The translations under genes were made by a program, and so were the position numbers. From assembly GCF_047739745.1 (NCBI RefSeq), contig NZ_JBLLVA010000021.1, positions 32,887-96,886 on the forward strand: a DNA stretch of 64,000 nt. The letters are read 5' to 3'. Origin of the DNA: Pseudaminobacter sp047739745 (GTDB lineage Bacteria; Pseudomonadota; Alphaproteobacteria; Rhizobiales; Rhizobiaceae). Below are positions 26,872 to 35,084 of the stretch, piece by piece. The notes under the pieces were generated by a model that worked only from the letters and a program-made list of their open reading frames with translations, was not told the DNA's origin and made no database searches. Position 1 is the stretch's first letter. The number at the start of each line of letters is the position of its first letter.

Positions 26872-27714
26872 ATGCTGCCGCAAAGCGTCATTCGCGCCGC
26901 TTACGAACTCGCATGCCGGCGGGAAATCGAGGCGCTGAAGCCCGGAAACGTCCATCTGTTCGCCGACGGGCATCGCATGTCGGCCGACCAGTTCCTGACC
27001 AGCGCCAGTGTCTCGTCCGGCCCGCTTACCGACCCGTCATTGTCTGTCGGCACGCGAATCCGGGAGGCGGTGCGCGCCACACAGGATGCGGTCGCAACCA
27101 ACACAAATCTCGGCATCATTCTGCTTTGCGCACCGCTCGCCCGCGCCGCCGAGATGCCGGGAAAAGACCTCAGGGCGAGTTTGCAAACAGTTCTGGACGC
27201 CATGGACCTCGACGACACGGCGGCCGTCTTCGAGGCAATCGTGCTCGCGTCGCCCGGCGGGCTCGGGTCGGCGTCCAAACACGAGGTGCGCGAAAAACCT
27301 AAGGTTCACCTGCTCGATGCGATGGGCGAGGCGCGCGATCGCGACATGATTGCACGCCAATATGTCACGGGTTTTGCCGACATCTTCGAAGTCGGCCTGC
27401 CAGCGCTCGATGCCGCGCTCTCACGTGGCGAGACCGGCATGTGGCCGACGATTCGCGCCTATCTGAGCTTTCTGACCACACTTCCCGATAGTCATGTGCT
27501 GCGCAAGCACGGCGCAGTAATCGCCGGCGAACTGTGCGAGGAGGCCATCGCCGTGCAGGCACTTCTGGATGAGGCCGGTGATGAAACAGAGCGCATCGCC
27601 ATCCTCAAGGCGTTCGACGAAAAGCTGAAGGTCCGGGGCGTCAATCCGGGCACATCCGCCGACCTGACGGTCGCTTGTCTTTTAGTCCACAGCCTCAGCG
27701 GCCACCTTGCATAA
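26872..27714 (+). CDS. CitG/MdcB-like triphosphoribosyl-dephospho-CoA synthase homologue
   Basis: A 280-residue protein. Visible family marks are EALKPGNVHLFADGHRM (residues 21-37), TNTNLGIILLCAPLA and GLGSASKHEVRE. CitG makes the CoA-like prosthetic-group precursor by attaching ATP to dephospho-CoA. Homologues are a regular part of H4MPT clusters though no citrate or malonate lyase is present, so it probably acts on a C1-cofactor intermediate. It begins four bases after the RimK-like gene ends. Confidence 0.87.
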   Translation: MLPQSVIRAAYELACRREIEALKPGNVHLFADGHRMSADQFLTSASVSSGPLTDPSLSVGTRIREAVRATQDAVATNTNLGIILLCAPLARAAEMPGKDLRASLQTVLDAMDLDDTAAVFEAIVLASPGGLGSASKHEVREKPKVHLLDAMGEARDRDMIARQYVTGFADIFEVGLPALDAALSRGETGMWPTIRAYLSFLTTLPDSHVLRKHGAVIAGELCEEAIAVQALLDEAGDETERIAILKAFDEKLKVRGVNPGTSADLTVACLLVHSLSGHLA

Positions 27715-27886
27715 GGTAGCGTATGATGGTTGAGTCCGCTTGGCGAAGGCTGTTGCTTTCGCAGGCTATCCAGCCAACCGGCCCGGAGTTTTTCCGGGCG
27801 CTGCCAACAAGGATAGCTGTCGATCGGGCGCCCGCTCGTGAGCGGCATAATTGGGCACCACCAATGTGTCTTGGAGGAGAATTGGC

Positions 27887-28393
27887 ATGGCAAAAATCTC
27901 AAAAGTAATGGTCGGTGAATCGCTTGTCGGAGACGGCAACGAGGTTGCACACATCGATCTTCTCATCGGTCCGCGCGGAAGCCCGGTCGAAGCGGCATTC
28001 TGCAACGCGCTCACCAACAACAAGGACGGCTTCACCTCGCTCCTGGCGGTGATCGCCCCCAACCTGCCCTGCAAGCCCAATACCGTGATGTTCAACAAGG
28101 TCACGATCAAGGGTGCAAAGCAGGCTGTGCAGATGTTTGGTCCGGCGCAGTTCGCGGTGGCCAAGGCGGTGCAGGACAGCGTTGCCGAAGGCATCATTCC
28201 CGCCGACGAGGCGGACGACATCTTCATCTGCGTGGGCGTGTTCATCCACTGGGAGGCCGACGACGACTCGAAGATCCAGAAGTACAATTATCAGGCGACG
28301 AAGGAAGCCATCCAGCGCGCAGTGGAAGGCAAGCCGACCGCTGCCGAGGCAACCGCTCAGCGCGATTCCGTGAAGCATCCGTTCGGAGCTTAG
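27887..28393 (+). CDS. fae: formaldehyde-activating enzyme
   Basis: A 168-residue cytoplasmic enzyme that condenses formaldehyde with H4MPT. Near perfect family match: GESLVGDGNEVAHIDLLIGP with the conserved His22, then NNKDGFTSLLAVIAPNLPCK, PADEADDIFICVGVFIHW and KIQKYNYQATK. GGAGGAGA gives a strong ribosome binding site. It is the entry point of the H4MPT route and should be highly expressed. The 172-bp upstream gap suggests its own promoter. Confidence 0.98.
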   Translation: MAKISKVMVGESLVGDGNEVAHIDLLIGPRGSPVEAAFCNALTNNKDGFTSLLAVIAPNLPCKPNTVMFNKVTIKGAKQAVQMFGPAQFAVAKAVQDSVAEGIIPADEADDIFICVGVFIHWEADDDSKIQKYNYQATKEAIQRAVEGKPTAAEATAQRDSVKHPFGA

Positions 28394-28534
28394 ACAAGAA
28401 ACAACCCCGCACAGGAGAACCCCTCTGCTGAGCCGGATGGTCTGATGCGCCGGTTGAGACGTTTCTTGGGACTCTGAAATGGGCTGCCGACAGACCTGAT
28501 GGTCTTTCGGCTTTGTACTACGGATCGAAGTCAG

Positions 28535-28556
28535 CCATCCGGCCTTGGCCGGATGG
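28535..28556. terminator. stem-loop between convergent fae and the HisA-like gene
   Basis: CCATCCGGCC-TT-GGCCGGATGG, a 10-bp perfect inverted repeat between two convergent genes. It lacks a long U-run, so it is a terminator candidate for either strand rather than a classical one. Confidence 0.6.
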
Positions 28557-28586
28557 TTGCTAAATGCGAGCGCCTTGCGAACGGCC

Positions 28587-29285
28587 TCATCTTGCAAACG
28601 CTGCGATTTGCGCGGGAGTGAGCGTGCCATCGTGAAGCGATGTCGCAACCAGCGCCGCAGCGATGCCGAGCGATGACAATTGGCTAAGATCGGCTTCGTT
28701 GCGCACACCGCCGGCGGCAATTACCGAGCGATTGCCTGCTTTTGCCTGGATTGCCGCCAGCGTGGAAAGATTCGGCCCCGTGGCCGAACCGACCTTCGCC
28801 AGCGTCATCACGATCAGCCGCTGCGGCCAGAACTCCGGGCTTTCGAGCAGCGCACGCGGCCCCCGAAAGCCATCTGCGAAGAAATCGAGGGACAGGACGA
28901 GATTCGGATGATCGCGAAACCGCTTGAGCAAGGTTTCGTCTTTCTGCGATTCGGAGCCAAGCACCGGGTGAAGGCCCGGAACGGCCAACGCCCTTGCCAA
29001 TGCCTCGCCGTCGCAATAACCCGCATCCACTAGGAGCTGCGGCCTGCCCGGCATTTCCGACAGTCGTGCAATCGCGCTCGCATTCGAACCGCGCCCCTCG
29101 ATCGCGTCGAGATCGGCCACGTAGAAGATGGAAAACGGATGAAGGCCACGCAGCCCTTCCGCGACCCGAACGGGATCGGCACTGCCGGCGAGCGGCGTAA
29201 CAATCGGCTGGTAACGGTCGCGCCTGCCCTGTTGGGCACGCACGACTTGGCCGCCCTTCAGATCGAGAACCGGGATAAGCTGCAT
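28587..29285 (-). CDS. HisA/HisF-family TIM-barrel protein of the C1 cluster
   Basis: A 232-residue beta/alpha barrel, start MQLIPVLDLKGGQVVRAQQG. It resembles HisA/HisF but is the hisAF-related protein found only in organisms with H4MPT, so it is not a histidine enzyme here. Phosphate-binding loops are seen at the ends (VIAAGGVRNEADL). Substrate unknown; a step of H4MPT or methylofuran synthesis is likely. It is divergent from the mfnF-like gene with only 45 bp between the starts. Confidence 0.87.
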   Translation of the reverse strand: MQLIPVLDLKGGQVVRAQQGRRDRYQPIVTPLAGSADPVRVAEGLRGLHPFSIFYVADLDAIEGRGSNASAIARLSEMPGRPQLLVDAGYCDGEALARALAVPGLHPVLGSESQKDETLLKRFRDHPNLVLSLDFFADGFRGPRALLESPEFWPQRLIVMTLAKVGSATGPNLSTLAAIQAKAGNRSVIAAGGVRNEADLSQLSSLGIAAALVATSLHDGTLTPAQIAAFAR

Positions 29286-29330
29286 TTCCCGGCTGTAGCT
29301 CGGTCCTCCTACACATGAAAGCCTGGAAGC

Positions 29331-30371
29331 ATGACAAAAGAACATAAGGTGGTGGTCGGCTGCGATATCGGCGGAGCGCATTTCAAGATTGCGCGCGCCG
29401 AGAACGGCCGCATCGTGGAGGCGCTGACGCTGGCAACGCCGCTGTGGCTGGGCCTCGATCAGTTGACGAAAGCGATCAAGGAAGCATCGCCGCTGTTTGC
29501 CGGCAGCGATCTCAATGCCTTCACCATGACCGGCGAGCTATCCGACATCTTTGCGTCGCGCGAGGCAGGCATTTCGGGCCTGCTCGAGCAAATAGCCAGG
29601 CATTTCTCCGGCGAGCCGGCGATCTACGCGGGGCGCTCCGGCTTCGTAAAACCCGCGCAGGCGGTGAAGCTTGGTGGCGACGTTGCCTCCGCCAACTGGC
29701 ATGCGAGTGCCGCCCTGGTGGCCAGGATTTTGGGCGATGCGCTGTTCGTCGACATGGGTTCGACCACGACGGATATCATCGTCGCTCGCGACGGCAAGGT
29801 TGCCAACCAGGGCTATACCGATGCCGAAAGACTGCTGACCGGCGAACTGGTTTACACCGGTTTTGTTCGCAGCGCCCTGCATGGCATCACGCCATCGGCA
29901 CCGGTTCAGGGTCGACCAACGCCGTTGATGAACGAATATTTCGCCTCGATTGCCGATGTGCACCGCATTCTCGGCGTGCTCGACGAGAGCGACGATAAAC
30001 AGCCGTCGGCCGACCGGCAGGCAAAGACGGTCGAAGGATCGACGGCACGCATGGCACGCATGGTCGGACGCGATGCCGCCGACCTCTCGGCGTCCGAATG
30101 GCGCGATCTGGCGGCATGGTTCAGCGAACAGCAGCTTCGCCTCGTTCACGACGGAACATTTCTGGCGGCAGGAACCCATCGGCTGGCGGACGATGCGCCT
30201 GTCGTCGGCGCCGGGATCGGGCGCTGGCAGATCAGCCGGCTGGCGACGCGCATGGACCGCCGCTACATGGATTTCGCCGATATCATCCCCGCTGACGAAA
30301 CTGCGCGCAAGGAGGCGAGCAGCGCTGCTCCCGCGGCCGCCGTCGCGCTGCTTGCCTCGGAGTTGAGCTAA
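29331..30371 (+). CDS. mfnF: MfnF-like hydantoinase/oxoprolinase-type C1 cluster protein
   Basis: A 346-residue ASKHA-type protein. ATP-binding motifs are VVGCDIGGAHFKIARAENG near the start and LFVDMGSTTTDIIVARDG near residue 140. Archaeal MfnF couples the aminomethyl-furan unit to the tyramine-glutamate moiety of methanofuran. Methylotroph homologues are annotated as H4MPT-linked C1 transfer proteins. Methylofuran synthesis is the likely job. Similarity is called from motifs, not a search. Confidence 0.82.
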   Translation: MTKEHKVVVGCDIGGAHFKIARAENGRIVEALTLATPLWLGLDQLTKAIKEASPLFAGSDLNAFTMTGELSDIFASREAGISGLLEQIARHFSGEPAIYAGRSGFVKPAQAVKLGGDVASANWHASAALVARILGDALFVDMGSTTTDIIVARDGKVANQGYTDAERLLTGELVYTGFVRSALHGITPSAPVQGRPTPLMNEYFASIADVHRILGVLDESDDKQPSADRQAKTVEGSTARMARMVGRDAADLSASEWRDLAAWFSEQQLRLVHDGTFLAAGTHRLADDAPVVGAGIGRWQISRLATRMDRRYMDFADIIPADETARKEASSAAPAAAVALLASELS

Positions 30372-30398
30372 GTTCAGGAGCGGACTTTTGCGCTAAGC

Positions 30399-30992
30399 TC
30401 AGGGGCGCACTTCGGTGCCGGGGGCGGCTGCGTTGGCAAGGTGATCCGTCACGCGCTCCATCAGCCAGTCCCACGCTTCCTGCTCGTGCGGGCCGGCGGT
30501 CTTATCGATGGCGATGGTGAGATAGGCGATTTCGGCGTCGATTTTTTCCGGCGGCAGCATGCCGAGGCGGCTGACCAGGATCGCCAGTTCCAGCACCGCC
30601 GCCTTGGCGCGATTGAAGCCGGTGAAAGGCGCATGCGTCTCTTCGGCCACCACGCGGCAGAAATGACGCGGCCGCACGGCATCGTCGTCGATGCTGACGA
30701 CTTCGAGCACCGAATGCGCCAGCGTCGCTTCGAGCCGCGGCACCGCGAAGCCGTCAAGCGGTACGGTCGGCCAGTCCTTCCGGCCGGTCAGACAGCCGGC
30801 GAAGATGCGCGCATCATCGGTGTAGTTGGCAACGGCGAACGGCACCTGCGAAAGATTGTCGAGCGTGGCCGAAGGGCGAAACGGCGCAATGATCCAGCCG
30901 TCGTCCTTGGCGATGATGCCGATCGGCGCGATATGGACCCGGCCCGCCTTGTCCACGGTGGTGATGATCGACTCGCGAATGTAAGGCATCAC
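30399..30992 (-). CDS. DUF447 family protein
   Basis: A 197-residue protein, start GTG 30992 (or ATG 30989). It begins ESIITTVDKAGRVHIAPIGI and has ARIFAGCLTGRKDWP, as in DUF447, an archaeal-type family of the split-barrel FMN-binding class. It overlaps the 30989 stop of the DHPS-like gene by four bases (GTGA), so it ends the minus-strand run mfnB-mfnE-dmrB-DHPS-DUF447. Function unknown; a flavin-dependent reduction in cofactor synthesis is one possibility. Confidence 0.84.
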   Translation of the reverse strand: MMPYIRESIITTVDKAGRVHIAPIGIIAKDDGWIIAPFRPSATLDNLSQVPFAVANYTDDARIFAGCLTGRKDWPTVPLDGFAVPRLEATLAHSVLEVVSIDDDAVRPRHFCRVVAEETHAPFTGFNRAKAAVLELAILVSRLGMLPPEKIDAEIAYLTIAIDKTAGPHEQEAWDWLMERVTDHLANAAAPGTEVRP

Positions 30993-32386
30993 TTACCTTC
31001 CTTCTTCGCCCGCAATGTATGGCCAGCCTCCGCCAGGCGCATGCGATCCACCTCCGGCGCGGGCGCAGCTACGCCCCATGTGAGCGGCTCGTCCTGTACA
31101 TAGCGCTTGCCGAGCCGCCAGGCGATCTCGGCTTTCATCAGTTCGGCGCCGAGATAGAATGCATGGGCGCCGTCTGCCTCCACGCCCAAGCCGGGAAACA
31201 GCTCAAACGCGTCCGTGGCCAGCACATGGCCCTTGCTGTTGAAGATATGGATGCCGTCTTCCGCGGTCATGATGCGGAAATTGGCGTCGCGGACAACGTC
31301 TGCGAGCGCGTCGATGTCCTCTCCCGTCGCAACGAAGGGTTTGCGGTCATGCACCTGGAGGAGACCGGGATGATAGCCGCGCGGCAACGAGCCATCCTGG
31401 CGTGCGGCGAACAAGACACGCCGCGCAATATCATGCTCCTCCACGGTCCGTACCGTATGCGGGCTGACATGCACGACCAGCACATTGCGAATGGCAAGCT
31501 CCGAGCAGAGCCCGGCAAGCACCGCGGTAATGCCCGAAGTATCGGCGTCAGTGAGTTCGGTCAGGTTGCCGGTGCCCATCAAAAGCTCGATGTCGGGCCA
31601 ACGCCGGCGCGCCTCGATGAACCGTCCTACCGATTGCGCAAAGCCGAAATGGATCGGGTCGAGCACCGCGTCGGCGATGAAGGAAATGCCGGCCTTCTGC
31701 GCGGCCTCTATGGCACGGCCGAGCGAGTCGAGGTCGCCTGGAACCGAAGGGATCAGCACCGGCACTGCCGGATGATCAAAGGCCAGCGGCAGCGTTTCCT
31801 CGTTGAGGCTGAGCAGGTAGTCCGCGCCGGCACGCGCGCCGGTCTTCAACTCGTCCAGATTGGCGGAATCGACACTGACGGAGAACCCTTCGCCTTTGAG
31901 CGTTCGCACCGCTTCCTCCAGGAGCGGGAACGGCGTTTCGGGGAGGCAGCCAAGGTCGATCACATCGGCCCCGGCGGCGGTCAGAACCTGCGCCCTCGCC
32001 ACCAGCCCGGCGACCGACAACATCGGCGCGTCGACGATTTCGGCAAAGATGCGCATGTCGTGGCGGGTTAGGTCCGGCAGTTCCCCGGCTCTGCCGAGAA
32101 ACGCCGGCAGATCGGCTATTTCGTCGGGACCGCGAACGAAATGCACGTCGAAGTGTGACGACAACCGCTCAAGGTCGCCTCGGTAGCGGCCAGGAAGAAT
32201 GACGCGGCTAGCACCGTCCGGCAGCGTCAGCCGCCGCTTGATGATCTCCTCCGTCATCAGCGCGGCCACCTTCACACCTATATCGATGACCGACCATTCG
32301 AAATCCGTCTGCCCGAGAGTGGTCAGTTGCTTTTCCAGGCGGACCCTGGCCAGGTGACCAGTGAGGAAAACGAAACGCTCAGCCAT
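30989..32386 (-). CDS. dihydropteroate synthase-related protein
   Basis: A 465-residue protein. An N-terminal domain (LTGHLARVRLEKQLTTLGQT) is followed by a DHPS-like TIM barrel from residue 150 with GADVIDLGCLP, SVDSANLDELKTG and MGTGNLTEL. In methanogens DHPS-related proteins of this group are proposed to join the pterin to the beta-RFAP-derived unit, which would make this the pterin-coupling enzyme of H4MPT. It overlaps the flavoprotein gene by eight bases. Confidence 0.88.
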   Translation of the reverse strand: MAERFVFLTGHLARVRLEKQLTTLGQTDFEWSVIDIGVKVAALMTEEIIKRRLTLPDGASRVILPGRYRGDLERLSSHFDVHFVRGPDEIADLPAFLGRAGELPDLTRHDMRIFAEIVDAPMLSVAGLVARAQVLTAAGADVIDLGCLPETPFPLLEEAVRTLKGEGFSVSVDSANLDELKTGARAGADYLLSLNEETLPLAFDHPAVPVLIPSVPGDLDSLGRAIEAAQKAGISFIADAVLDPIHFGFAQSVGRFIEARRRWPDIELLMGTGNLTELTDADTSGITAVLAGLCSELAIRNVLVVHVSPHTVRTVEEHDIARRVLFAARQDGSLPRGYHPGLLQVHDRKPFVATGEDIDALADVVRDANFRIMTAEDGIHIFNSKGHVLATDAFELFPGLGVEADGAHAFYLGAELMKAEIAWRLGKRYVQDEPLTWGVAAPAPEVDRMRLAEAGHTLRAKKEGK

Positions 32387-32930
32387 GGCTTGCGAGTTCG
32401 GCTTGGCGGGCGCGCACCGCCGCGGTGAGATCGGCGAGCGACTCGACCACCCTGGTGCGCTCGAAGCCCTTCAGCGTTTCGGTATGTTGCAGGTCGATCT
32501 TGCGCGGATAGACCTTGACCATGCCGTCAGGCGCCATCGTCTCGAGTTCAGGTGCGGTATCGCAGGCAAATACGATCGAAGGCACGCGGCATTTGCCGGC
32601 CTGTGCAAACACATTGGTGGCGATGGTGTCGGAAATGCCGAGCACGCATTTCGCGACCGTGTTGGATGAAGCCGGCGCAATGACGACCGTGTGGTAGACG
32701 CCGTGATAGAAGGCGCCGACCGGCACCGCACTCGCCGTCTTGTCATGCAGCACGCGCATCGTATCGGGGAAATCGAGCTCAAGCTTGTACATGCGCAGCA
32801 CTTCATTTGCCGCGCGCGTGACGAATATATCGCAATGCTCCAGCTCGCGGATCATCGCGAAGCTTTCGGTGAAAAAATGGCCCGAGCCAGTCAGCACCCA
32901 GGCCCAACGCGGCGTGTGCAGCACGGCCAT
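32379..32930 (-). CDS. dmrB: dihydromethanopterin reductase-like flavoprotein
   Basis: A 183-residue flavoprotein of the PF02441 type. The motif PASSNTVAKCVLGISDTIA is the FMN-binding PASANT loop with one change. HGVYHTVVIAP precedes it. Archaeal and bacterial DmrB proteins reduce dihydromethanopterin to H4MPT, the final step. The symbol rests on cluster context and motif; AfpA-like flavoproteins are an alternative. Confidence 0.8.
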   Translation of the reverse strand: MAVLHTPRWAWVLTGSGHFFTESFAMIRELEHCDIFVTRAANEVLRMYKLELDFPDTMRVLHDKTASAVPVGAFYHGVYHTVVIAPASSNTVAKCVLGISDTIATNVFAQAGKCRVPSIVFACDTAPELETMAPDGMVKVYPRKIDLQHTETLKGFERTRVVESLADLTAAVRARQAELASHG

Positions 32931-32932
32931 TG

Positions 32933-33571
32933 TTATGCTGCTCCCCGTACCGCGTTTCCACGCGAAACAATCTCAACGCCGGGGAGCTGGCCGGCGACGA
33001 GCTTCGCCCGAGCTGAAGCAAGCGCGCTAGGACCGGCGAGATGCAAACTGACATCGGCCGCAAGCATCTGCGGCAGCATAGTATCGACGATGCCTGCCCG
33101 GACGAGATCTTCGACCGACGCGCGCGGATCGAAGGCGTTTGTCTGCTTGATCAGCAGCAGGGTTTCGGCGTCGATCTCGGCCGCAAGCCATGCGGCAAGC
33201 GAATCGGAAGTCGCCTCCCACGACTGGGGAATTGCGGTTGCCGCAAGACACATCTGAGATGGCAGCCATACCGGGATGCGGCCCTGCTCCAACAGGACTT
33301 CCATATCGCCGATAGCTCGCGCGGGCGCGAGGCGGGCGCTTGTCTCGAGCAGGGCGAGCGCCATCTGCTCCATCGCCAGGATTGCCATGAAATGGGCTGC
33401 GCGATCCGAATAAGCCATTTGCGACTGGGCCTGACGGACCGCATCGGCGAACGGACCGCCGCCGGGCACCAGTACCAGCGGAACGGTCGATGCCGCCAGC
33501 GCGTCTATCCATTCCCTCATTTCGGGGGAAAAGGCCGTGCTGCCGCCAAGCTTGACGACGACGCGTCTCAC
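32933..33571 (-). CDS. mfnE: amino acid kinase family protein (MfnE-like)
   Basis: A 212-residue kinase from a GTG start overlapping the mfnB-folB stop. RRVVVKLGGST is the family's N-terminal phosphate-binding segment; LVLVPGGGPFADAVR and LLIKQTNAFDPRASVE follow. Archaeal MfnE phosphorylates the aminomethyl-furan-methyl phosphate in methanofuran synthesis. Placement right after MfnB supports that role. The specific reaction is inferred from context. Confidence 0.83.
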   Translation of the reverse strand: MRRVVVKLGGSTAFSPEMREWIDALAASTVPLVLVPGGGPFADAVRQAQSQMAYSDRAAHFMAILAMEQMALALLETSARLAPARAIGDMEVLLEQGRIPVWLPSQMCLAATAIPQSWEATSDSLAAWLAAEIDAETLLLIKQTNAFDPRASVEDLVRAGIVDTMLPQMLAADVSLHLAGPSALASARAKLVAGQLPGVEIVSRGNAVRGAA

Positions 33572-34752
33572 TTCGAGCCGCGCCCCGGCGAGCCAACGGC
33601 ATCGGCGACGGGACGAAGCTCGCGATGCGAGGTTTTCGGCTGCGCCTTCACCCGCTTGCGCTCGATCTCGACCCCCACCCCACCGGCTCCAAGCTCGAGT
33701 TTTTCCACCCGAACGGTGACACGCATGACACGCGGTTCCTCCAGCACCAGGGCTGCCACCTGCTCGGCAAGCGACTCGCTCAACTGCACATGGCCGCGCG
33801 CAACGATGGTCTTGATGCCGTCCATGATCACGTCATAGGAAAAGACATGGCGCATGTCCTCGGGCGCATCCGTCACACGCAGCACGTCCGCCGTGACGTC
33901 GAAGCGCACCTTCTGGGTGTGTCCGTGCTCGAAGCTGTAGGCGCCGATCTGAACCGGAAGCACGAAATCGCGCACGAAGATCTTGTCGGTTCCAAGTGCG
34001 GCATCGGCGGCACCCGGTGAATAGCCGCGCGCCGCCAGAAGCCGATAATCGACGCTCGACGTGCGGCCTACCTTGCGTTCCTCGGGAATGAGCGAGCGAA
34101 TCTGCCGGACGGCGGCCGCATCGATTGCATGGGTGCGATGCCCCTCGCCGCACAAGGCCCCACGGAAGCCGAGAAAACTGGGCCCGAACGGCAGCAGTCG
34201 AGGAATGTCCGGCGCTTCGAGCGATCCGGCGAGACCGATCGTCAGGCCGAGCGTCTTGCAACGGCTGACGAAATCCAGCGCCCGTTCGGGCGGCATATGG
34301 TCGAAGAGCCGACCGCCGGCCTTGTTGGCGGTGTCGACCATCGCACCGTGGAATCCGTGCTTGGCCAGCACCTGCAGCAATTCAAGATTCGGCCCCAGAT
34401 CGGCAAACAGCACCGCGATGAGTTTGGTGTTCTTCGCCAGGGGCGCGAGCGCCTCGGCACAGGCGGCCGCATTTTCGGACGGGAAGAACCCAATCTTCAC
34501 ATAGTCTACGCCCGTTGCCGCGACCTCCTCGACCTTGGCCACGATCACGCCGGGCTCCATCGGCAAGTCGCCGCATACGGCGCTCACTGCCCTGCGACCG
34601 GCTATCGCGTTCACCGTCTGCCGTACGATCTCAGTTGAAACAGCCCCCAGGGCGCCGGCTTTCGGGTCCTTCAGGTCGATGATGTCGGCACCGCCTTCCA
34701 TGGCGATCTCGGCTTCTTCGATCCCGTTCACGCTCGCCAGCATTTTTGTCAT
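33568..34752 (-). CDS. fusion of MfnB-like synthase and dihydroneopterin aldolase
   Basis: A 394-residue two-domain protein. Residues 1-230 are DUF556/MfnB-like: LASVNGIEEAEIAMEGGADI then IDLKDPKAGALGAV with the Schiff-base-type lysine. MfnB makes (5-formylfuran-3-yl)methyl phosphate from glyceraldehyde 3-phosphate. Residues 260-370 are a FolB-like dihydroneopterin aldolase (DKIFVRDFVLPVQIGAYSFE). The single chain thus has one part for methylofuran and one for the pterin. It heads a five-gene minus-strand operon (to 30399). Confidence 0.87.
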   Translation of the reverse strand: MTKMLASVNGIEEAEIAMEGGADIIDLKDPKAGALGAVSTEIVRQTVNAIAGRRAVSAVCGDLPMEPGVIVAKVEEVAATGVDYVKIGFFPSENAAACAEALAPLAKNTKLIAVLFADLGPNLELLQVLAKHGFHGAMVDTANKAGGRLFDHMPPERALDFVSRCKTLGLTIGLAGSLEAPDIPRLLPFGPSFLGFRGALCGEGHRTHAIDAAAVRQIRSLIPEERKVGRTSSVDYRLLAARGYSPGAADAALGTDKIFVRDFVLPVQIGAYSFEHGHTQKVRFDVTADVLRVTDAPEDMRHVFSYDVIMDGIKTIVARGHVQLSESLAEQVAALVLEEPRVMRVTVRVEKLELGAGGVGVEIERKRVKAQPKTSHRELRPVADAVGSPGRGSK

Positions 34753-35084
34753 TGATCAGTTTCCTCAGGCGCTGCCAGAACGCTTCGATATGGGTGGTCC
34801 CTGCCGGGAAGCCAAGGTTTGGCGGTTTCTGGCGCCACGCGCAATGTGACGCTCCCACGCACATAGACAATTCATACTTAGGATCAATCCGAAAATCGGA
34901 CAGCACACCGAGGCACGCCTCCAGCCGCGAAATCCGGGCTCTTCGAGCCGTGCTTAAGCTCCGTCTAAACCAGATCGCCGGGGGTTGCCAAAAGAATGTC
35001 GTCGGTTAAGGTCGTTTCGGCACCGGAATACATATCCTCCTGACCTCAGTCGGGCGGCAATCTATGTACGACAGGTAACAACAT
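34753..35084. promoter_or_regulatory. divergent promoter region between mfnB-folB and the PQQ ABC system
   Basis: No gene is seen in 332 bp. It should hold the promoters of both divergent transcripts. The RIME-like 13-mer TCCGAAAATCGGA is at 34888-34900. No operator is recognised. Confidence 0.5.

Noticed and set aside
28587..29285. HisA or HisF of histidine biosynthesis
   Set aside because: No other his gene is near, and it fits the hisAF-related family specific to H4MPT organisms.
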